64,000 nucleotides of DNA. Source: Bos javanicus. Taxonomy: Eukaryota; Chordata; Mammalia; Artiodactyla; Bovidae. Positions 32,861-46,309 of the stretch are shown in pieces (within the stretch, counting starts at the first letter, position 1; every line of letters starts with the position of its first letter). Under the pieces are notes generated by a model. The model did no database searches. It was not told the DNA's origin and saw only the letters and a program-made list of their open reading frames with translations. A program made the translations under genes and the position numbers. The DNA lies in NCBI RefSeq assembly GCF_032452875.1, contig NC_083873.1, positions 75,017,987 to 75,081,986 on the forward strand, read 5' to 3'.

Positions 32861-34162
32861 CAGTAAACTATTTCAGTTTTACTATATAGTAAGTTTTATT
32901 GGTGAGACTTATGCTTTCATATTTTTTCTTGTTCCCAATTCTTGCCTTTTATTTTAAGCTTAAAGAATTCCATTTAACATTTAAGAGGTTGGTTTAGTGG
33001 TGATAAACATTTTTAGTTTTTGCTTATCTGTAAAACTCTTTATCTCGCATTCATTCTGAATGATAACTTTGACATGTAGATAGAATATTTTGGTCAGAAG
33101 TTTGTTTTTCCTAGCATCTTGTGTTATTTTTTGTTTGTTTATTTGTTTTTGTGCTACTCCTTTTAGGCCTGCAAAGTTTCTGTGAAAAAATTGCTGATAG
33201 TCTTTTCAAGGTCCTTTTATATACAACAAGTTGTTTGTCTCTTGCTGCTCTTAAGCTTCTCCCCTTATTTTTAACTTTTGATACTTTAATTATAATGTGT
33301 CTTGTTTGGGCCTCTTTGAGTTTCATCTTGTTTGGAACTCTCTGGGTTTCCTGCATCTGAATGTCTATTTCTTTTCCCAGGTTTGGGAAGTTTTTAGCCA
33401 TTATTATTTCAAATAAAATTTCTATCTTTTTTCCCCTTCTGGAAGCCCTGTGATGCAAATATTATTCTGTTTGATGTCTTCCCAGAGTCCCTTAAACTAT
33501 CTTCACTTCACTATTTTCATTGTTTTTTCTTTTGGCTGCCCTGCTTGGGTGAGTTCCAGAGTCTGGTTTTTTAGTTCATATATTTTTTAGTCTACTTCAT
33601 CTAGTCTGCTGTTGAACTCCTTTAGTGTAATATTTTGGTTGTTATTGTAGTCTTTGGTTTAATGACTTCTGTTTAACACTTTCTTATATGTTCAGTTTCT
33701 CTGTTGAAGTTCTACTGTGCTTATCTATTCTCTCAAAGTTCAGGGAGCATCTTTAAGATTATTACTTTGAACCCTTTATCATCTGAATTAGTTTTCTTCA
33801 TTTCATTAAGTTTTTTTTTTTTTTTTTTCTCCCCTGATACTTCGTCTTAGAGATTTATTTGGAACATATTCCTCTGTTTCCTCACTTTGTTTGACTCTGT
33901 ATGTTTGTTTCCATGTAATAGATAGAACAGTCAACTCTCTCAGTATTGAAGTAGGAGATGAAATTTATTGTTCAACCCTGTCCTAGCTGTTGATGGTCTC
34001 AAACTTTTGTGATTGTTAGAGCAGATCATTTTATTTAATGACTCTCAGTAGTTGAGAGTATGCTAAGACCCATCAGTGGCCCAAAGGAGATGATCTCATT
34101 CAGTACCTAGATTCAGGCTGATTGGAAGCCAGATATTCAGGAAGCTCCTTTTACACTAAATA
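32861..34162 (-). mobile_element. Ancient L1 ORF1/5' UTR region, antisense
   Basis: L1M-type ORF1 in reverse: the minus-strand frame 33458-33111 reads EIDIQMQETQRVPNKMKLKE, similar in order to L1 ORF1 at 3268 here. The region beyond 33900 is presumed 5' UTR and is poorly conserved. T18 lies at 33811-33828. Confidence 0.65.
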
Positions 34163-34790
34163 TGTAAGGTGAAAGTAGTGACAGATTTCCTCTTCTTGGG
34201 CTCCAAAGTCACTGCACATGGTGACTGCAGCAATGAAATCAGAAGACGATTCCTTCTTGGCAGGAAAGTGATGACAAACCTAGACAGTGTGTAGAAAAGC
34301 AGAGACAATACTCTGCCAACAAAGGTCCATATAATTAAGAGTATGGTCTTCCCAGTGGTCATGTGCAGTTGTGAGAGCTGGCCCATAAAGAAGGCAGAAT
34401 GCCAAAGTACTGAAGCCTTCTAACTGTGGTGTTGGAAAAGACTCCTGAGAGTCCCTTGGACAGCAAGCAGATTAAACCAGTCAATTATAAGGGAGATAAA
34501 GGCTGAATATTCCCTGAAAGGACTGCTGCTGATGCTGAAGCTCCAGTATTTTGGTCATCTGATGTGAACAGATGAATCATGGGAAAAGTCCCTGATGCTG
34601 GGACAGATCAAGGGTAGAAGGAGAAGAGGACATCAGAGGATGAGATGGCTGGACATCATCACCAATGCAATGAACATGAACAGTCTTGGGCAAACTCCAG
34701 GAAATGGTGAGGGGCAAGGAGGCCTGGCCTGCAGTCCATGGGGTTGGGAAGAGTTGGACATGACTGGGCAACTGCACAACAAAAATAATC
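34163..34790 (+). mobile_element. Older, diverged BovB 3' piece
   Basis: BovB from the post-catalytic region to the 3' end, with many differences from the young copies. The end (GACTGGGCAACTGCACAACA) lacks the ACTGA repeat tail, suggesting an early subfamily. Confidence 0.85.
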
Positions 34791-35292
34791 CTATGACACT
34801 GTGAGCACAAAACTTGTTGACTACCTTTGCCTGGCAATCTACCTATGTCCACTGTATAAAGTAGCAAAAATTGGGACTCCAAATGAGTATACATAAGCTC
34901 CTTCTAGGAGATGCCAGTGAGTGCTAGTGAGGCAGAGGAAGAATACAAAGATGGTGTGCATAGCTTACCTTCCTTCAGGGTACATCTGCAGGCTGCTAGA
35001 TATGTCAGTCCTGAACTCTGCACCTCAGTTTGAAGTTATGGGACAAGCAAAAGCCCTCTTTCACAGAAAGAAATGGGAGTGCATATCAGTCTTTTTTTCT
35101 GTGCCATGTCTTAGGCATATAGCCTGACAAGAACTCTCTCCCTAATTGCTACAGTTCTCTGCAACCCAGGAAATCAAGCTCTCCTGACCACAGCTAGGCA
35201 AAAAGAGGGAATTCCCCGTGCAACTGTCCCAGGGATCAGGACACTAGGACTAAGAACCAGGGCATCAGATGTGCATTAAAACTTTGCTCCAG
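34791..35292. other. Unassigned DNA, left flank of the next BovB
   Basis: No gene. This flank and 36270-36530 share an old-repeat character (36340-36380 has two AAAAATGGTGC words) and may be one relic split by the BovB. Confidence 0.35.
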
Positions 35293-36269
35293 GAAGCAGA
35301 AGTTAGAACTGGACATGGAACAACTGACTGGTTCCAAATAGGAAAATGAGTACATCAAGGCTGTATATTGTCACCCTGCTTATTTAACATATATGCACAG
35401 TACATCATGAGAAACGCTGGGCTGGAAGAAGCACAAGCTGGAATCAAGGTTGCTGGGAGAAATATCAATAACCTCAGATATGCAGATGACACCACCCTTA
35501 TGGCAAAAAGTGAAGAGGAACTAAAAAACCTCTTGATGAAAGTGAAAGAAGAGAGTGAAAAAGTTAGCTTAAAGCTCAACATTCAGAAAAGTAAGATCAT
35601 GGCATCTTGTCCCATCACTTCATGGGAAATAGATGGGGAAACAGTGAAAACAGTGTCAAACTTTATTTTTGGGGGCTCCAAAATCACTGCAGATGGTGAC
35701 TGCAGCCCTGAAATTAAACGATGCTTACTCCTTGGAAGGAAAGTTATGACCAACCTAGATAGCATATTCAAAAGCAGAGACATTACTTTGTCAACAAAGG
35801 TCTGTCTAGTCAAGACTATGGTTTTTCCAGGGGTCATGTATGGATGTGAGAATTGGACTGTGAAGAAGGCTGAGCAGAGAAAAATTGATGCTTTTGAACT
35901 GTGGTGTTGGAGAAGACTCTTGAGAGTCCCTTGGATTGCAAGGAGATCCAAACAGTCCATTCTAAAGGAGTTCAGTCCTGGGTGTTCATTGGAAGGACTG
36001 ATGCTGAAGCTGAAACTCCATTCCATTGGCCACCTCATGCGAAGAGTTGACTCATTGGAAAAGACCCTGGAAAAGATGCTGGGAGGGATTGAGGGCAGGA
36101 GGAGAAGGGGATGACAGAGGATAAGATGGCTGGATGGCATCTCTGACTCGATGGACATGAAATTGAGTAAACTCGGGGAGTTGGTGATGGACAGGGAGGC
36201 CTGGCATGCTAAGATTCATGGGATCACAGAGTCGGACACAACTGAGTGATTGAACTGAACTGAACTGAT
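35293..36269 (+). mobile_element. BovB LINE 3' third
   Basis: Begins in the reverse transcriptase and ends AACTGAACTGAACTGA. It belongs with the subfamily carrying the TTCAGTCCTGGGTGTTCATTGG wording. Confidence 0.94.
35368..36114 (+). pseudogene. BovB polymerase C-terminal fragment with YADD
   Basis: 248 uninterrupted codons: SPCLFNIYAQYIM, then YADDTTLMAKSEEEL with both catalytic aspartates, then the whole tail to EGRRRRG. A short in-frame repeat (LEKTLEKMLGG) is unusual among the copies. The first catalytic motif is absent by truncation, so no enzyme is possible. Confidence 0.86.
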
Positions 36270-38834
36270 ACTGGTGCCATGAAGTGTGGCATAGGAAGAA
36301 TCCAAGGATGGCCTATGATGAGGAAAAAGAGTAAAACAAAAATGGTGCTCATAAGCATTCCTAATGTATGAGTGCAAAAATGGTGCCTGCTAGCACTTCT
36401 GTCCTTGGGGAGTATCCCAACAGGCCACTGTCCCTCCAACAGATACTTATGATTAGCAAGTGAATTTCTTTCACATAAAATCTGAGTGCTTTTCATATGG
36501 CTGTTTCTGCACTGAATAATGTATCTGGATGGCCTTTAAGAGGAATTTCTTAGTTTGCTATAACCCTTCAGTTCATGGTAATGACAGTTTCATATGTTTT
36601 CAAAGCCAAATATGTTGAGGGCTCATCTCAGGACCCTATATAGTGAATTTTAAGGGATAAAACTGTTGTCTCTTGTTAAATAAAGGCAAATGAGTTACCA
36701 ATGGAAATTAAACTGGTTTATAGTCACATGTGAACACAAATACTGAATAGATTTAAATCTTACTTCATATTCCTGAACCCATAGTAAATGAGAATGAAAG
36801 CGAATGTTTAGAAGTTTTTGTGCTTTATAAAGTAGATGAGTACACGACTAAGAGATTATTATCCTTAGAAATTAGATAACATATAAGCATGAAGTAGAAT
36901 AGAAAGTACTATCACTGTCTTGTTTATTATGTCCTACACTCTTTCCTCATAGTTAGGGCTGGGAAGTTAGTACCTTAATGGTTGAATGAATAAGGGAAGA
37001 CCCGCATATGGATTTGAGTAGAAATTCTATCTGGAGGAAAAGTCAAGTATTCACAGCACAGGACTGGGCAGATAAGAATTAGAAATCTTATTAAGTGATT
37101 GATATCAATGAAACCTGAATAGATAAAAATCTAGCAGATTTCCAGAGTGAAATGACGGAATGCTGGGAACAGGGTATGCATAGAGACTCAGATCGGTCTA
37201 CAAACATAAACATCTTACAAGTTTCATGTATCACCTAGCAAATGTCAATATATAATAAAGTTAGAACCAGAGGTTAAATTTGCTAAAAGTTTTGTGAGTA
37301 TAGTTTCTGTAGTGTCTGTCAGTGCAACTCTGTATAAGTTGTTACCATTTTATTATTCTGCAAAATGACAGTAATAAAATACTTCACAGTAACATGAATA
37401 TTAAGTAAAATAATATGTCAATTAAAACAGTACCCAGAAAATGTAAAATGTGTCTTAGTGGCTTATTAGAAAAAAGAAGAAGAAGAGAGGCAAGAGGATA
37501 AGACCAAACTGGGAGTCAGTTATGATGGAATTGAATACAGGATAGATTATCACTATAATAATGTAGATTCAGAACCAATGAAAGGATCCAAGTAAGTATG
37601 GTAGCAGACGTAATTTTATTCATAAGAACAGGACAGAAGTTTATATATTAAATTTAGGTCAATATATCAGAGCTAGAAATATCACCAATTTTGACTTGGT
37701 CCTGTGTCACCTAAACATTAAAGTAAATATATAAATACTTCTGGATTTTTCTAAATTGGAAAAAAAAAAAAAAGCCTTAGCAAACACCAGCTATGAGTAC
37801 TGAGTACCCCAACTATAGAGATCTTGGCAAATTACATGATCAAGGATAAGAACTAGACTGTGAAAAGTTGTGCATTTAGTTTCTGCAAGTAAAACCCTTG
37901 TGAGAATTCTTTTGGGAATGCCAATAACTAGGGTGGTAGCAGAGCTTCTAAAGGGTTAGAAATCACGGGAAATAATCAAACAAAAGAATGATTAAAACAC
38001 AAGTTCCTGGCCGATTGTCATAGTAAGAATATCAAGAGTGCAAGTTGTGCTGTCCAGGGACCTCCCCTGAACTTCATAGCATGGGCTTTTGTGAGTGATT
38101 ATTATGGACGGTAAAGTTTGCTTTCAATGATAGATTTGCAAATTTATTTGTATATTACCAATCCACTTAACTCATGTTCTATATTTAAAGTTGCCATACG
38201 TTTTCTGTTCTTAATGCTTTGTTTGTTTATATATAACAAAATATGTTTCCTCTCAAGTCTCCTGTTAGTTATACACAGAAGGCTATTTGCAAGCACATAA
38301 AGTGATTCAGTAGTTGACAATTCATTAACAAGAGACCAAGTAGTATCTATCATGCTGGATGCTGTTTCTACTTAGGTGGGATGCAATTTTGGCCACTCGT
38401 TAAAAAGGAATATGTGTTCTTTAACTCATCTGCTTCTTATATCTTCTTTGCATTCGTGATCACATTTAGATCACTAATGCAGAAAGTACTCCTTTTGTAA
38501 ATTTGCCATAAAAATATATTTAAATACTCATTGTTAATAGTATATATTATCTATTATTTTATAATGTCTGTATTACAATGACATAGGTATTGAGGCCATA
38601 TTGGTTTGTGTAACAATCTTGGCTTGGCTGCCTATTAGTCCAGTGACCAGTTTTTCTCATATTTAAAATTAACATAATAATGTTCAGTTTTTATGACTGA
38701 TGAAAAGTTAATATAATAAAGCTTATACAATTTCTAGTTTAGTGCCTGTTCAATAAAATGCATTCAATAAATAGTATATATATGTACATTTGGTTTCATT
38801 AGTATCAGGGTAGTAAAATGGACTTTAAGTAAAG
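36270..38834. other. AT-rich unique DNA
   Basis: About 2.6 kb with no recognised gene, RNA or young repeat. Confidence 0.5.
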
Positions 38835-39019
38835 GTGAAAATCGCTCAGTTGTGTCTGATTCTTTGCAACCCCATGGACTGTCTGTGGAATTCTCCAGGC
38901 CAGAATACTCAAGTGGGTAACCTTTCCCTTTTCCAGGGGATTTTCCTGACCCAGAAATCAAACCAGGGAATCCTGCATTGCAGGTGGATTCTTTATCAAC
39001 TGAGCTTTCAGGGAAGCCC
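38835..39019 (-). mobile_element. Bov-tA SINE
   Basis: Body left, head right, ending GAGCTTTCAGGGAAGCCC. A short internal deletion follows CCATGGACTGT. Confidence 0.88.
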
Positions 39020-39316
39020 AAGTATCAGATGACTACTATAGGATCAAGTAAAATAAGACTTTTCATCCTACACTTGACTATTTCTTGATAGTTTCTTATT
39101 TACTGATATTCCAAAGTTGAGATTCATCCTTGATATGTAGACACAATCTATTACTAAATGCCAGATTAATTTTACCCCTTGAATTTCCAAATAGACAAAT
39201 GTGTATATCAGTCATATTTATGAAACTATAGTGTATGGTCAGTTATAAAGTAACCACATAAGGTAAACACTATTAATTAGTATAACCTCAGTACTATGAG
39301 GTTTTCCTAGGTAACT
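39020..39316. other. AT-rich unique DNA
   Basis: Nothing recognised. Confidence 0.45.
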
Positions 39317-39441
39317 TGGTGCTTGGTGGTAAAGAAATCTGCCAGCCAAGTCAGGAGACATGAGTTCGATCCCCGGGTTGGGAAGATCCCCTGGAGGAGG
39401 AAATGGCAAACCATTCCAGTATCCCTGTCTGGGTGATCCCA
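39317..39441 (+). mobile_element. Truncated Bov-tA SINE
   Basis: tRNA-like head with B box AGTTCGATCCC and the first half of the body; the remainder is cut by the BovB that begins at 39442. Confidence 0.83.
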
Positions 39442-40878
39442 TGAACTCAATATGCCAGCTGAACTCAATATGCCAGCTGTACTCTGCACTCTATATGTGT
39501 GCGAATTTGGAAAACTCAGCAGCGACCACAGGACTAGAAAAGGTCAGTTTTCATTGCAATCCCAAAGAAAGGAAATGCCAAACAATGTTCAGACTACCTC
39601 ACAATTGCACTTATCTCACAAGCTAGTAAAGTAATACTCAAAATTCTCCAAGCCAGGCTTCAGTAGTACATGAACTGTGAACTTCCAGATGTGCAAGCTG
39701 GATTGAGAGAAGGCAGAGGAACCAGAGATCTCATTGCCAATATCCGTTGGATCATAGGAAAGCAAGAGAGTTCCAGAAAAAACATCTACTTCTGCTTTAT
39801 TGATTACATGAAAGCCTTTGACTGTGTGGATCACAATAAACTATGGAAAATTCTTCAAGAGATGAGAATACCAGACCATCTTATGTACCTCCTGAGAAAA
39901 CTGTATGCAGGTCAAGAAGCCAGACAGTTAAAACCAGGAGTGGAACAACAGACTCTTTCCAAATCAGAAAAGGAGTACATCAAGGCTGTATATTGTCACC
40001 CTGCTTATTTTACTTCTTTGCAGAATACATCATGTGAATTGCTGGGCTGGATGAAGCACAAGCCGGAATCAAGACTACTGGAAGAAATATCAATAACCTC
40101 AGATATGCAGATGACACCACCCTTAATGGCAGAATCCACGAGGAAAGAGCCTCTTGATGAAAGTGAAAAAGGAGAGTGAAAAAGCTGGCTTAAAACTCAA
40201 CATTCAGAAAACTAAGATCATGCTATCTGGCCCCATCACTCCATGGCAAATAGGTGGGGAAACAATGGAGACGGTGACAGACTTTATATTCTTGGGCTCC
40301 AAAATCACTGCAGATGGTGACCGCAGCCATGAAGTTAAAAGATGTTTGCTCCTTGGAAGATAATCTATGACCAACCTAGACAGCATATTAAAAAGCAGAG
40401 ACATCCCTTTGCCAAGAAAGTCCCATCTAGTCAAAGCTATGGTTTTTCCAGTAATCATGTCTGGGTGTGAGAGTTGGACTATAAATAAAGTTGAGCGCTG
40501 AAGAATTGATGCTTTTGAATTGAGGTGTTGGAGAAAACCCTTGAGAGTCCCTCGGACTGCAAGGAGGTCCAACAAGTCCATCCTAAAGAAGATCAGTCCT
40601 AGGTGTTCATTGGAAGGACTGATGCTAAAGCTGAAACTCCAATACTTTGGCCACCTCATGTGAAGAGTTGATGCTTTGGAAAAGACCCTGATGCTGGGAC
40701 GGATTGGGGGCAGGAGGAGAAGGGGATGACAGAGGATGAGATGGCTGGATGGCATCACTAACTCAATGGACATGAGTTTCAGTAAGTTCCAGGAGTTGGT
40801 GATGGACATGGAAGCCTGGAGTACTGCAGTCAAAGGGGTCATAAAGAATTGGACATGAAAGGGTGACTGAACTGAACC
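39442..40878 (+). mobile_element. BovB LINE, 5'-truncated 1.4 kb
   Basis: From the fingers region to the 3' end. The polymerase is heavily broken. The first catalytic motif survives as FIDYMKAFD in frame 39670-40179, and YADD lies at about 40105 but in a different frame. An exact tandem 18-bp repeat GAACTCAATATGCCAGCT occupies 39443-39478 at its left edge. Confidence 0.92.
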
Positions 40879-43230
40879 CATACAAAAACAGTCGGCCACT
40901 TTCAGGTTTTTCTCCAGCTAATTTTGAAGTTCCTTACCAAGAACATTTACAGGATATTTTTAAAAGATGGAGAAACAGTTAATATCAAAAAATGATTGAA
41001 TCAAACTCTCTTTATAACATAATGTGAAGCAACTAGTACTATGCAGCAATATTTTACCAATAATTAATGCTCTAAGTTATTGCTAATGACTACCAACTTT
41101 TTCAGTCATTAAATAAGAGGACTCTTAAAGTTAACCCAAATAGTTTATTTGCCAGAAACTCTGGAAGAGATAGTTAAAATGCAGAGCCTTGAAAGTGAAA
41201 ATGACTAACTCTTGCTACTTCCCATAAAAGCCCCTTTCATTCTCCTATTGGAAGTTGCAGTAAAAGTTGAGATCATTATTTTGAATGTGAGTTACATTGT
41301 TTCACTGCTACATTTCTAGATTCCAGGTTTAAGAGCATACATTTTTAGTCAAATTATCATGTAAAGAAATCAGTATATATAAAAATGTGATAAAAATTTT
41401 GGTCTGCTTCAGAAATAGTCAAATTTGTATTCTTCTCTCATTGCATAACTCTTCAGTTTGTGGATGAAAGGAACTTGAATATTATCATCATCATTGTCCT
41501 TATCAAATCTTCAAGACCTAGAACTGAAAAATAGTCTGTGTTTTGGCTTTTCCTAGGAAAGATAAACATAATATCTTGTTACCAGAATTCTTTCAACAAA
41601 ATCTTTTACATGATAAAATGAGCCCAAACTATGCCTTTCTCTTTTCCCATGGGAAATAAACACTAACAACTATTTATGGCACAGATATGCAATAAAATGA
41701 CCATTGATACAATGAAGCAGATTGTTGCATGGAGAAGCTATTGTTCATGTATAACAAGTTCAATTTTTTAAAAATCTACTGAAGATTTAGTAATAAAATT
41801 ATAATAAAATATATCAAATTAAATTTTAGTTATATTTTCGTATCCCACTAATTTAATCTACACTTGATATAAAGACAATGACAGGTAATTGATTTTAACA
41901 CTTAAACAAATATAATCTGAACAAAATATATATTTGGCATCCTTATACAAATGTGGCATCTTATTAAAACCTCCACTGTCGTTTTCCTGAAGTTCTACAT
42001 CTCTCCTCTGTTGAGACACAAAATATATATAATTTTGGCTATCCAGCTGATTTATTCATAATGGGAAAGTGGAAATGACTAAGTATGAAAATAACTAGAA
42101 AATCCAAGGTTCATGCTTAAAGGAAAAATATCACAGTATACAAATAACTCACAAAGGAAATATATGTATCCTTTCAGATCTTAAACCAAAGTTAAACAAA
42201 GGATGCCCTGGAAAATGATTGCTTTCATAGATGCCAAAGGCTTAAGGACATGTATAATTATTTTATCACTTAGCTAAAATTATGAGATTTAGACTATGTG
42301 ATCTTGAAAAGCAACCTGGATTATTTTGATCAAATAATTGTTCATGAATAAAACTGAGAACAATTAAAGTTGGATTTTTTTATTTTATGTCTTAACTTTC
42401 TCACTAATATTCAGAAAGAATAATTATCAAATTCAATAATAATTAACATTGCTGATTTTCTCTAAATATAAATGTCTGCACTCAGGTTTGGATTGAAAGT
42501 TGCCTTGAATTTGATGAGCCCAAGAATAGGTAATAGAGGGATTAATCATACTTTTCATCTATCTGTAAACTAGCATTGACAAGTCTATGTGGTATATTAT
42601 GTAATTCACAATGATGAATTGTTATAATTTCCAATATTTCCTAAGAATGAAGGGTGTTCTTTCTGGGAAAGAAAAATTCAACATTGAAAACCCTTTTATC
42701 AGTTGCAAAATGCTAATAAAAATTACCAAATATTTTTATTTACAGATAGATTTTACTTAGGCTCATTTCATGTTCAGTGTGTCTAGTAAAGTTCTTGGCT
42801 GACCCACTGTCATCTATTTAAACAACATTTGCTTCTTTGCCATGTGTTGTTTACATTGTCTTCAGTGATTTAGTGATCACACACACACACACGTAATAAT
42901 TCTCACCTTCAAAGGATTGTTTTTTAAAGCAAACCATTCTACTTTTAAGACATTTTTCATAATTATTACAATGTCATGAGATTCATTATTCCAAATGAAA
43001 TTAAATAGGAAAAACCAGACATAAGTAAGAAGGAACTTTCAGAGAGGAAAAAGCTAAAACTAATTTTATGGTAGGAATAGAATATAGTTTTCATTTACTT
43101 TTTATATTTCTAATAATGTATTTGAATAAATACAGAAGCATATGAAAAGCAGACTAAGATCTTGTAGTCTGTATCTTATCCTGGCTAACAGCAGGGAATT
43201 GACACTTGGGTGGAAGGAGACAGGATCGAA
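40879..43230. other. AT-rich unique DNA with short (AC)n
   Basis: No gene found in 2.35 kb. (AC)7 lies at 42879-42892. Confidence 0.5.
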
Positions 43231-43696
43231 CGGCTGTGATCCAAAAGTCTAAAAGCAATAAATGCTGGAGAGGGTGTGGAGAAAAGGGAACTCTCTTACA
43301 CTGTTGGTGGGAATGCAAACTAGTACAGCCACTATGGAGAACAGTGTGGAGATTCCTTAAAAAACTGGAACTAGAACTGCCTTATGATCCAGCAATCCCA
43401 CTGCTGGGCATACATACTGAGGAAACCAGAAGGGAAGAGACACGTGTACCCCAATGTTCATCGCAGCACTGTTTATAATAGCCAGGACATGGAAGCAACC
43501 TAGATGCCCATCAGCAGATGAATGGATAAGAAAGCAGTGGTACATATACACAATGGAGTATTACTCGGCCATTAAAAAGAATACATTTGAATCAGTTCTA
43601 ATGAGATGGATGAAACTGGAGCCTATTATACAGAGTGAAGTAAGCCAGAAAGAAAAACACCAATACAGTATACGAACGCATATATATGGAATTTAG
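43206..43696 (+). pseudogene. L1 ORF2 C-terminal fragment with one frameshift
   Basis: Frame 43206-43478 keeps the C-x3-C-x7-H-x4-C knuckle (KCWRGCGEKG, LLHCWWEC). One missing A near 43431 moves the rest (MFIAALFIIARTW to THIYGI, 43454-43696) into another frame. The first eight or so residues are from flanking DNA. Confidence 0.88.
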
Positions 43697-44049
43697 AAAG
43701 ATGGTAACAATAACCCTGTGTACGAGACAGCAAAAGAGACACTGATGTATAGATCAGTCTTATGGACTCTGTGGGAGAGGGAGATGGTGGGAAGATTTGG
43801 GAGAATGACATTGAAACATGTATAATATCATGTATGAAACGAGTCGCCAGTCCAGGTTCAATGCAGGATACTGGATGCTTGGGGCTGGTGCACTGGGACG
43901 ACCCAGAGGGAGGGGATGGGGAGGGAGGAGGGAGGAGGGTTCAGGATGGGGAACATAGGTATACCTGTGGCGGATTCATTTCGATATTTGGCAAAACTAA
44001 TACAATATTGTAAAGTTTAAAAATAAAATAAAATTAAAAAAAAAAAAAG
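43231..44049 (+). mobile_element. Young 5'-truncated L1
   Basis: Begins within ORF2 (GGCTGTGATCCAAAAGTC) and runs through the 3' UTR to poly(A) at 44036-44049. It is nearly identical to 7048-7868. No convincing target-site duplication was found. Confidence 0.95.
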
Positions 44050-44750
44050 ATGCATAGTATCGAAGAGAAGATCTACATGTTTGATATATATGGATTTTGT
44101 TTATACTACACTTTTTGTTCTAAAACAGAGTTTACTGAACAATTCAGGTGATGTGGCCTAACTTCTTTAAATTATCAGGAGAAATATTAATTCTTATGAA
44201 AGTGGAAGGGGTACTTATGATAGAATCCTAGTAATGGAAGTAAGTTGTTTATGGCTATATATTTAATATTCAAGTTATTTTGCATCTATGTGAAAATAAT
44301 TATATAAATTGGAGATGGTAATACATAAAATAATCCATAGTAGATTTCCACAAATTATATGTATTAATAGAATACATACTCATACTTCAGGACTGTAGGT
44401 ATTTTTTTTCTTGCAAAAGAGAATAAACAGTTTGATACTAACATTCTTAATAAATAAAAGGTTTGATATAATAATAAAAAAGTTTGATGTTGACATTCTT
44501 AAACACAATTTTTTTCTGTTCTACATTATAGCATATTTCATCTTGTTTTAGATATATTATTCAATTTTATACACCTTAGATTAAAACTTTCAATCCACAA
44601 ACTACATACTAACCTCTTTAATTTACTTATATCAAAAATTGGAATTGGTACCACTATCTAACGAGTTGCTCAAGTAAAAAAAAATATTGAATCATTTTTT
44701 GATATACAGATTAATCTCTCCAAATCTGACCTTTTCTTTGAGCTACAAAC
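44050..44750. other. AT-rich unique DNA
   Basis: Nothing recognised. Confidence 0.45.
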
Positions 44751-44948
44751 CAGTACCGTCCAAGTGAAACTTCTATAGTGGCATATATGTTCTATATCCA
44801 TACTATCCAAGATGGTAGCTAATTGCCCATGTTCTTTCTTAATTCTTTGAAATGCAGCTAGTGTAAATAAGGAGTTGAATTTTTAATTTTATTTAATTTA
44901 AAATTAAATAGAAATATCTACACGTGACTGGTAGTAACCAGGACAGTG
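44751..44948 (+). mobile_element. MER5A-like DNA transposon relic (hAT-Charlie, non-autonomous)
   Basis: Starts CAGTACCGTCCAAG and ends ACCAGGACAGTG, imperfect inverted ends of the MER5 type. The inner blocks TGTTCTATATCC, TCCAAGATGGTAGC and TTTTTAATTTTATTTAATTT fit the family. It is ancient and non-coding. Confidence 0.72.
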
Positions 44949-45839
44949 TATCTCTAGAGATATGTAACCAACTCCCTAATTTAAGTCTTCTTTTGAACAT
45001 GCTATAAGAATCTCAAATTCAATATCCACTGGATTCAGAGCTCTGAATTTTCAGGCCCAAATAATGACTTGGTCTCTTTCATGTTTCTACATAAAATTTG
45101 TCATTGTCACTCTTTGTCTTTTTGTTTACATTACTAAAATTTGATGACACTATCACTCCTTTATTTAATACTCTGTGTAGTGAACTATATTTTGCTCTGT
45201 TTCCTTGATCATAATGTAACAAGCATGAAGAAGAGATTTCATCCATCTTTGTACCAACATTCTATCCAAAATCTAGAATAGTGTTATCATATAGCAATCC
45301 TTCAATATCTCATGAATACATGAATGAATAACATGCATTTTAAAGGAAGAATCATAATACTAGAGTCATAGACCAACAGTGCTGAGATTAAAAAGCAAGA
45401 TGTTTATAGTTAGACATTAATTATATTGGATCTCTCTTTTATAAGTAACATATCCTCAGAAAAGTGACTGATTTAGCTTCAGTTCTATCTTATGTATACA
45501 TAGATTATAAGAATATCTACTTCATAAAGTTATTCCAGTGCCAGAATGATACAAAACTATATGGTATACAGACAATGTGTTGGCCATAATAAGAATAGGA
45601 AAAAAATAATTATTATTTCTGCTTTAAATTTAATGTGATAGATATCTTTACACAAGTTTCTTACATTTTCTGGGATCGGTTTAGTCATCTGCTCCATGAG
45701 CAGTTGAATGTTTTGATATCCGTTTTTAGAACAAGCAAACCTGCACAATTCTGAACATGCATTCATTCTCTACTGAATATTTCAAATGAACTAAAAGTGT
45801 GCTAAAAATGAACATATAATAAAACACGTGCTTTTAGTC
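44949..45839. other. AT-rich unique DNA
   Basis: Nothing recognised. Confidence 0.45.
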
Positions 45840-46064
45840 AGTTCAGTTCAGTAGCCCAGTTGTGTCCGACTCTTTTCAACCCCATGGACTGCACCATGCC
45901 AGGCCTCCCTGTCCATCATCAATTGCTGGAGTTTACTCAAACTCATGTCCATTGAGTCGGTGATGCCATCCAACCATCTCATCTTCTGTCGTCCCCTTCT
46001 CCTCCTGCCTTCAATCTTTACCAGCATAATGTTTTCAAATGAGTCAGTTCTTCACATCAGGTAG
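45840..46064 (-). mobile_element. BovB 3' end, very short
   Basis: Only the last 225 bases or so of BovB, minus strand. The flanks ACGTGCTTTTA (left) and ATGTGCTTTA (right) may be a degraded target-site duplication. Confidence 0.9.
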
Positions 46065-46309
46065 CCATGTGCTTTACTTCCCCATATTCATTGTCTTTAT
46101 TATACATCAGCATTATAGGAAATTAACATTTCTCTACCTCTTCAGTTTACAATGATTCAAGGAATCAAAATACTAACCATTTAAAGTAACTAAAAACTGT
46201 GTATGTTTGCTTTGCTGAGTTCAAATTTCAGACTATTGTCATTATCCAGTTTTCCTTAAAAGTTTATCATATTTTGCCTTGTAAAAATTTTGTCTTCTTG
46301 AAAGATTTA

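Noticed and set aside
32590..32957. Repetitive open frames on both strands (proline/glycine-like repeats)
   Set aside because: They arise from the 50-bp minisatellite; a 50-base period is not a multiple of three and the frames are not maintained as protein repeats.
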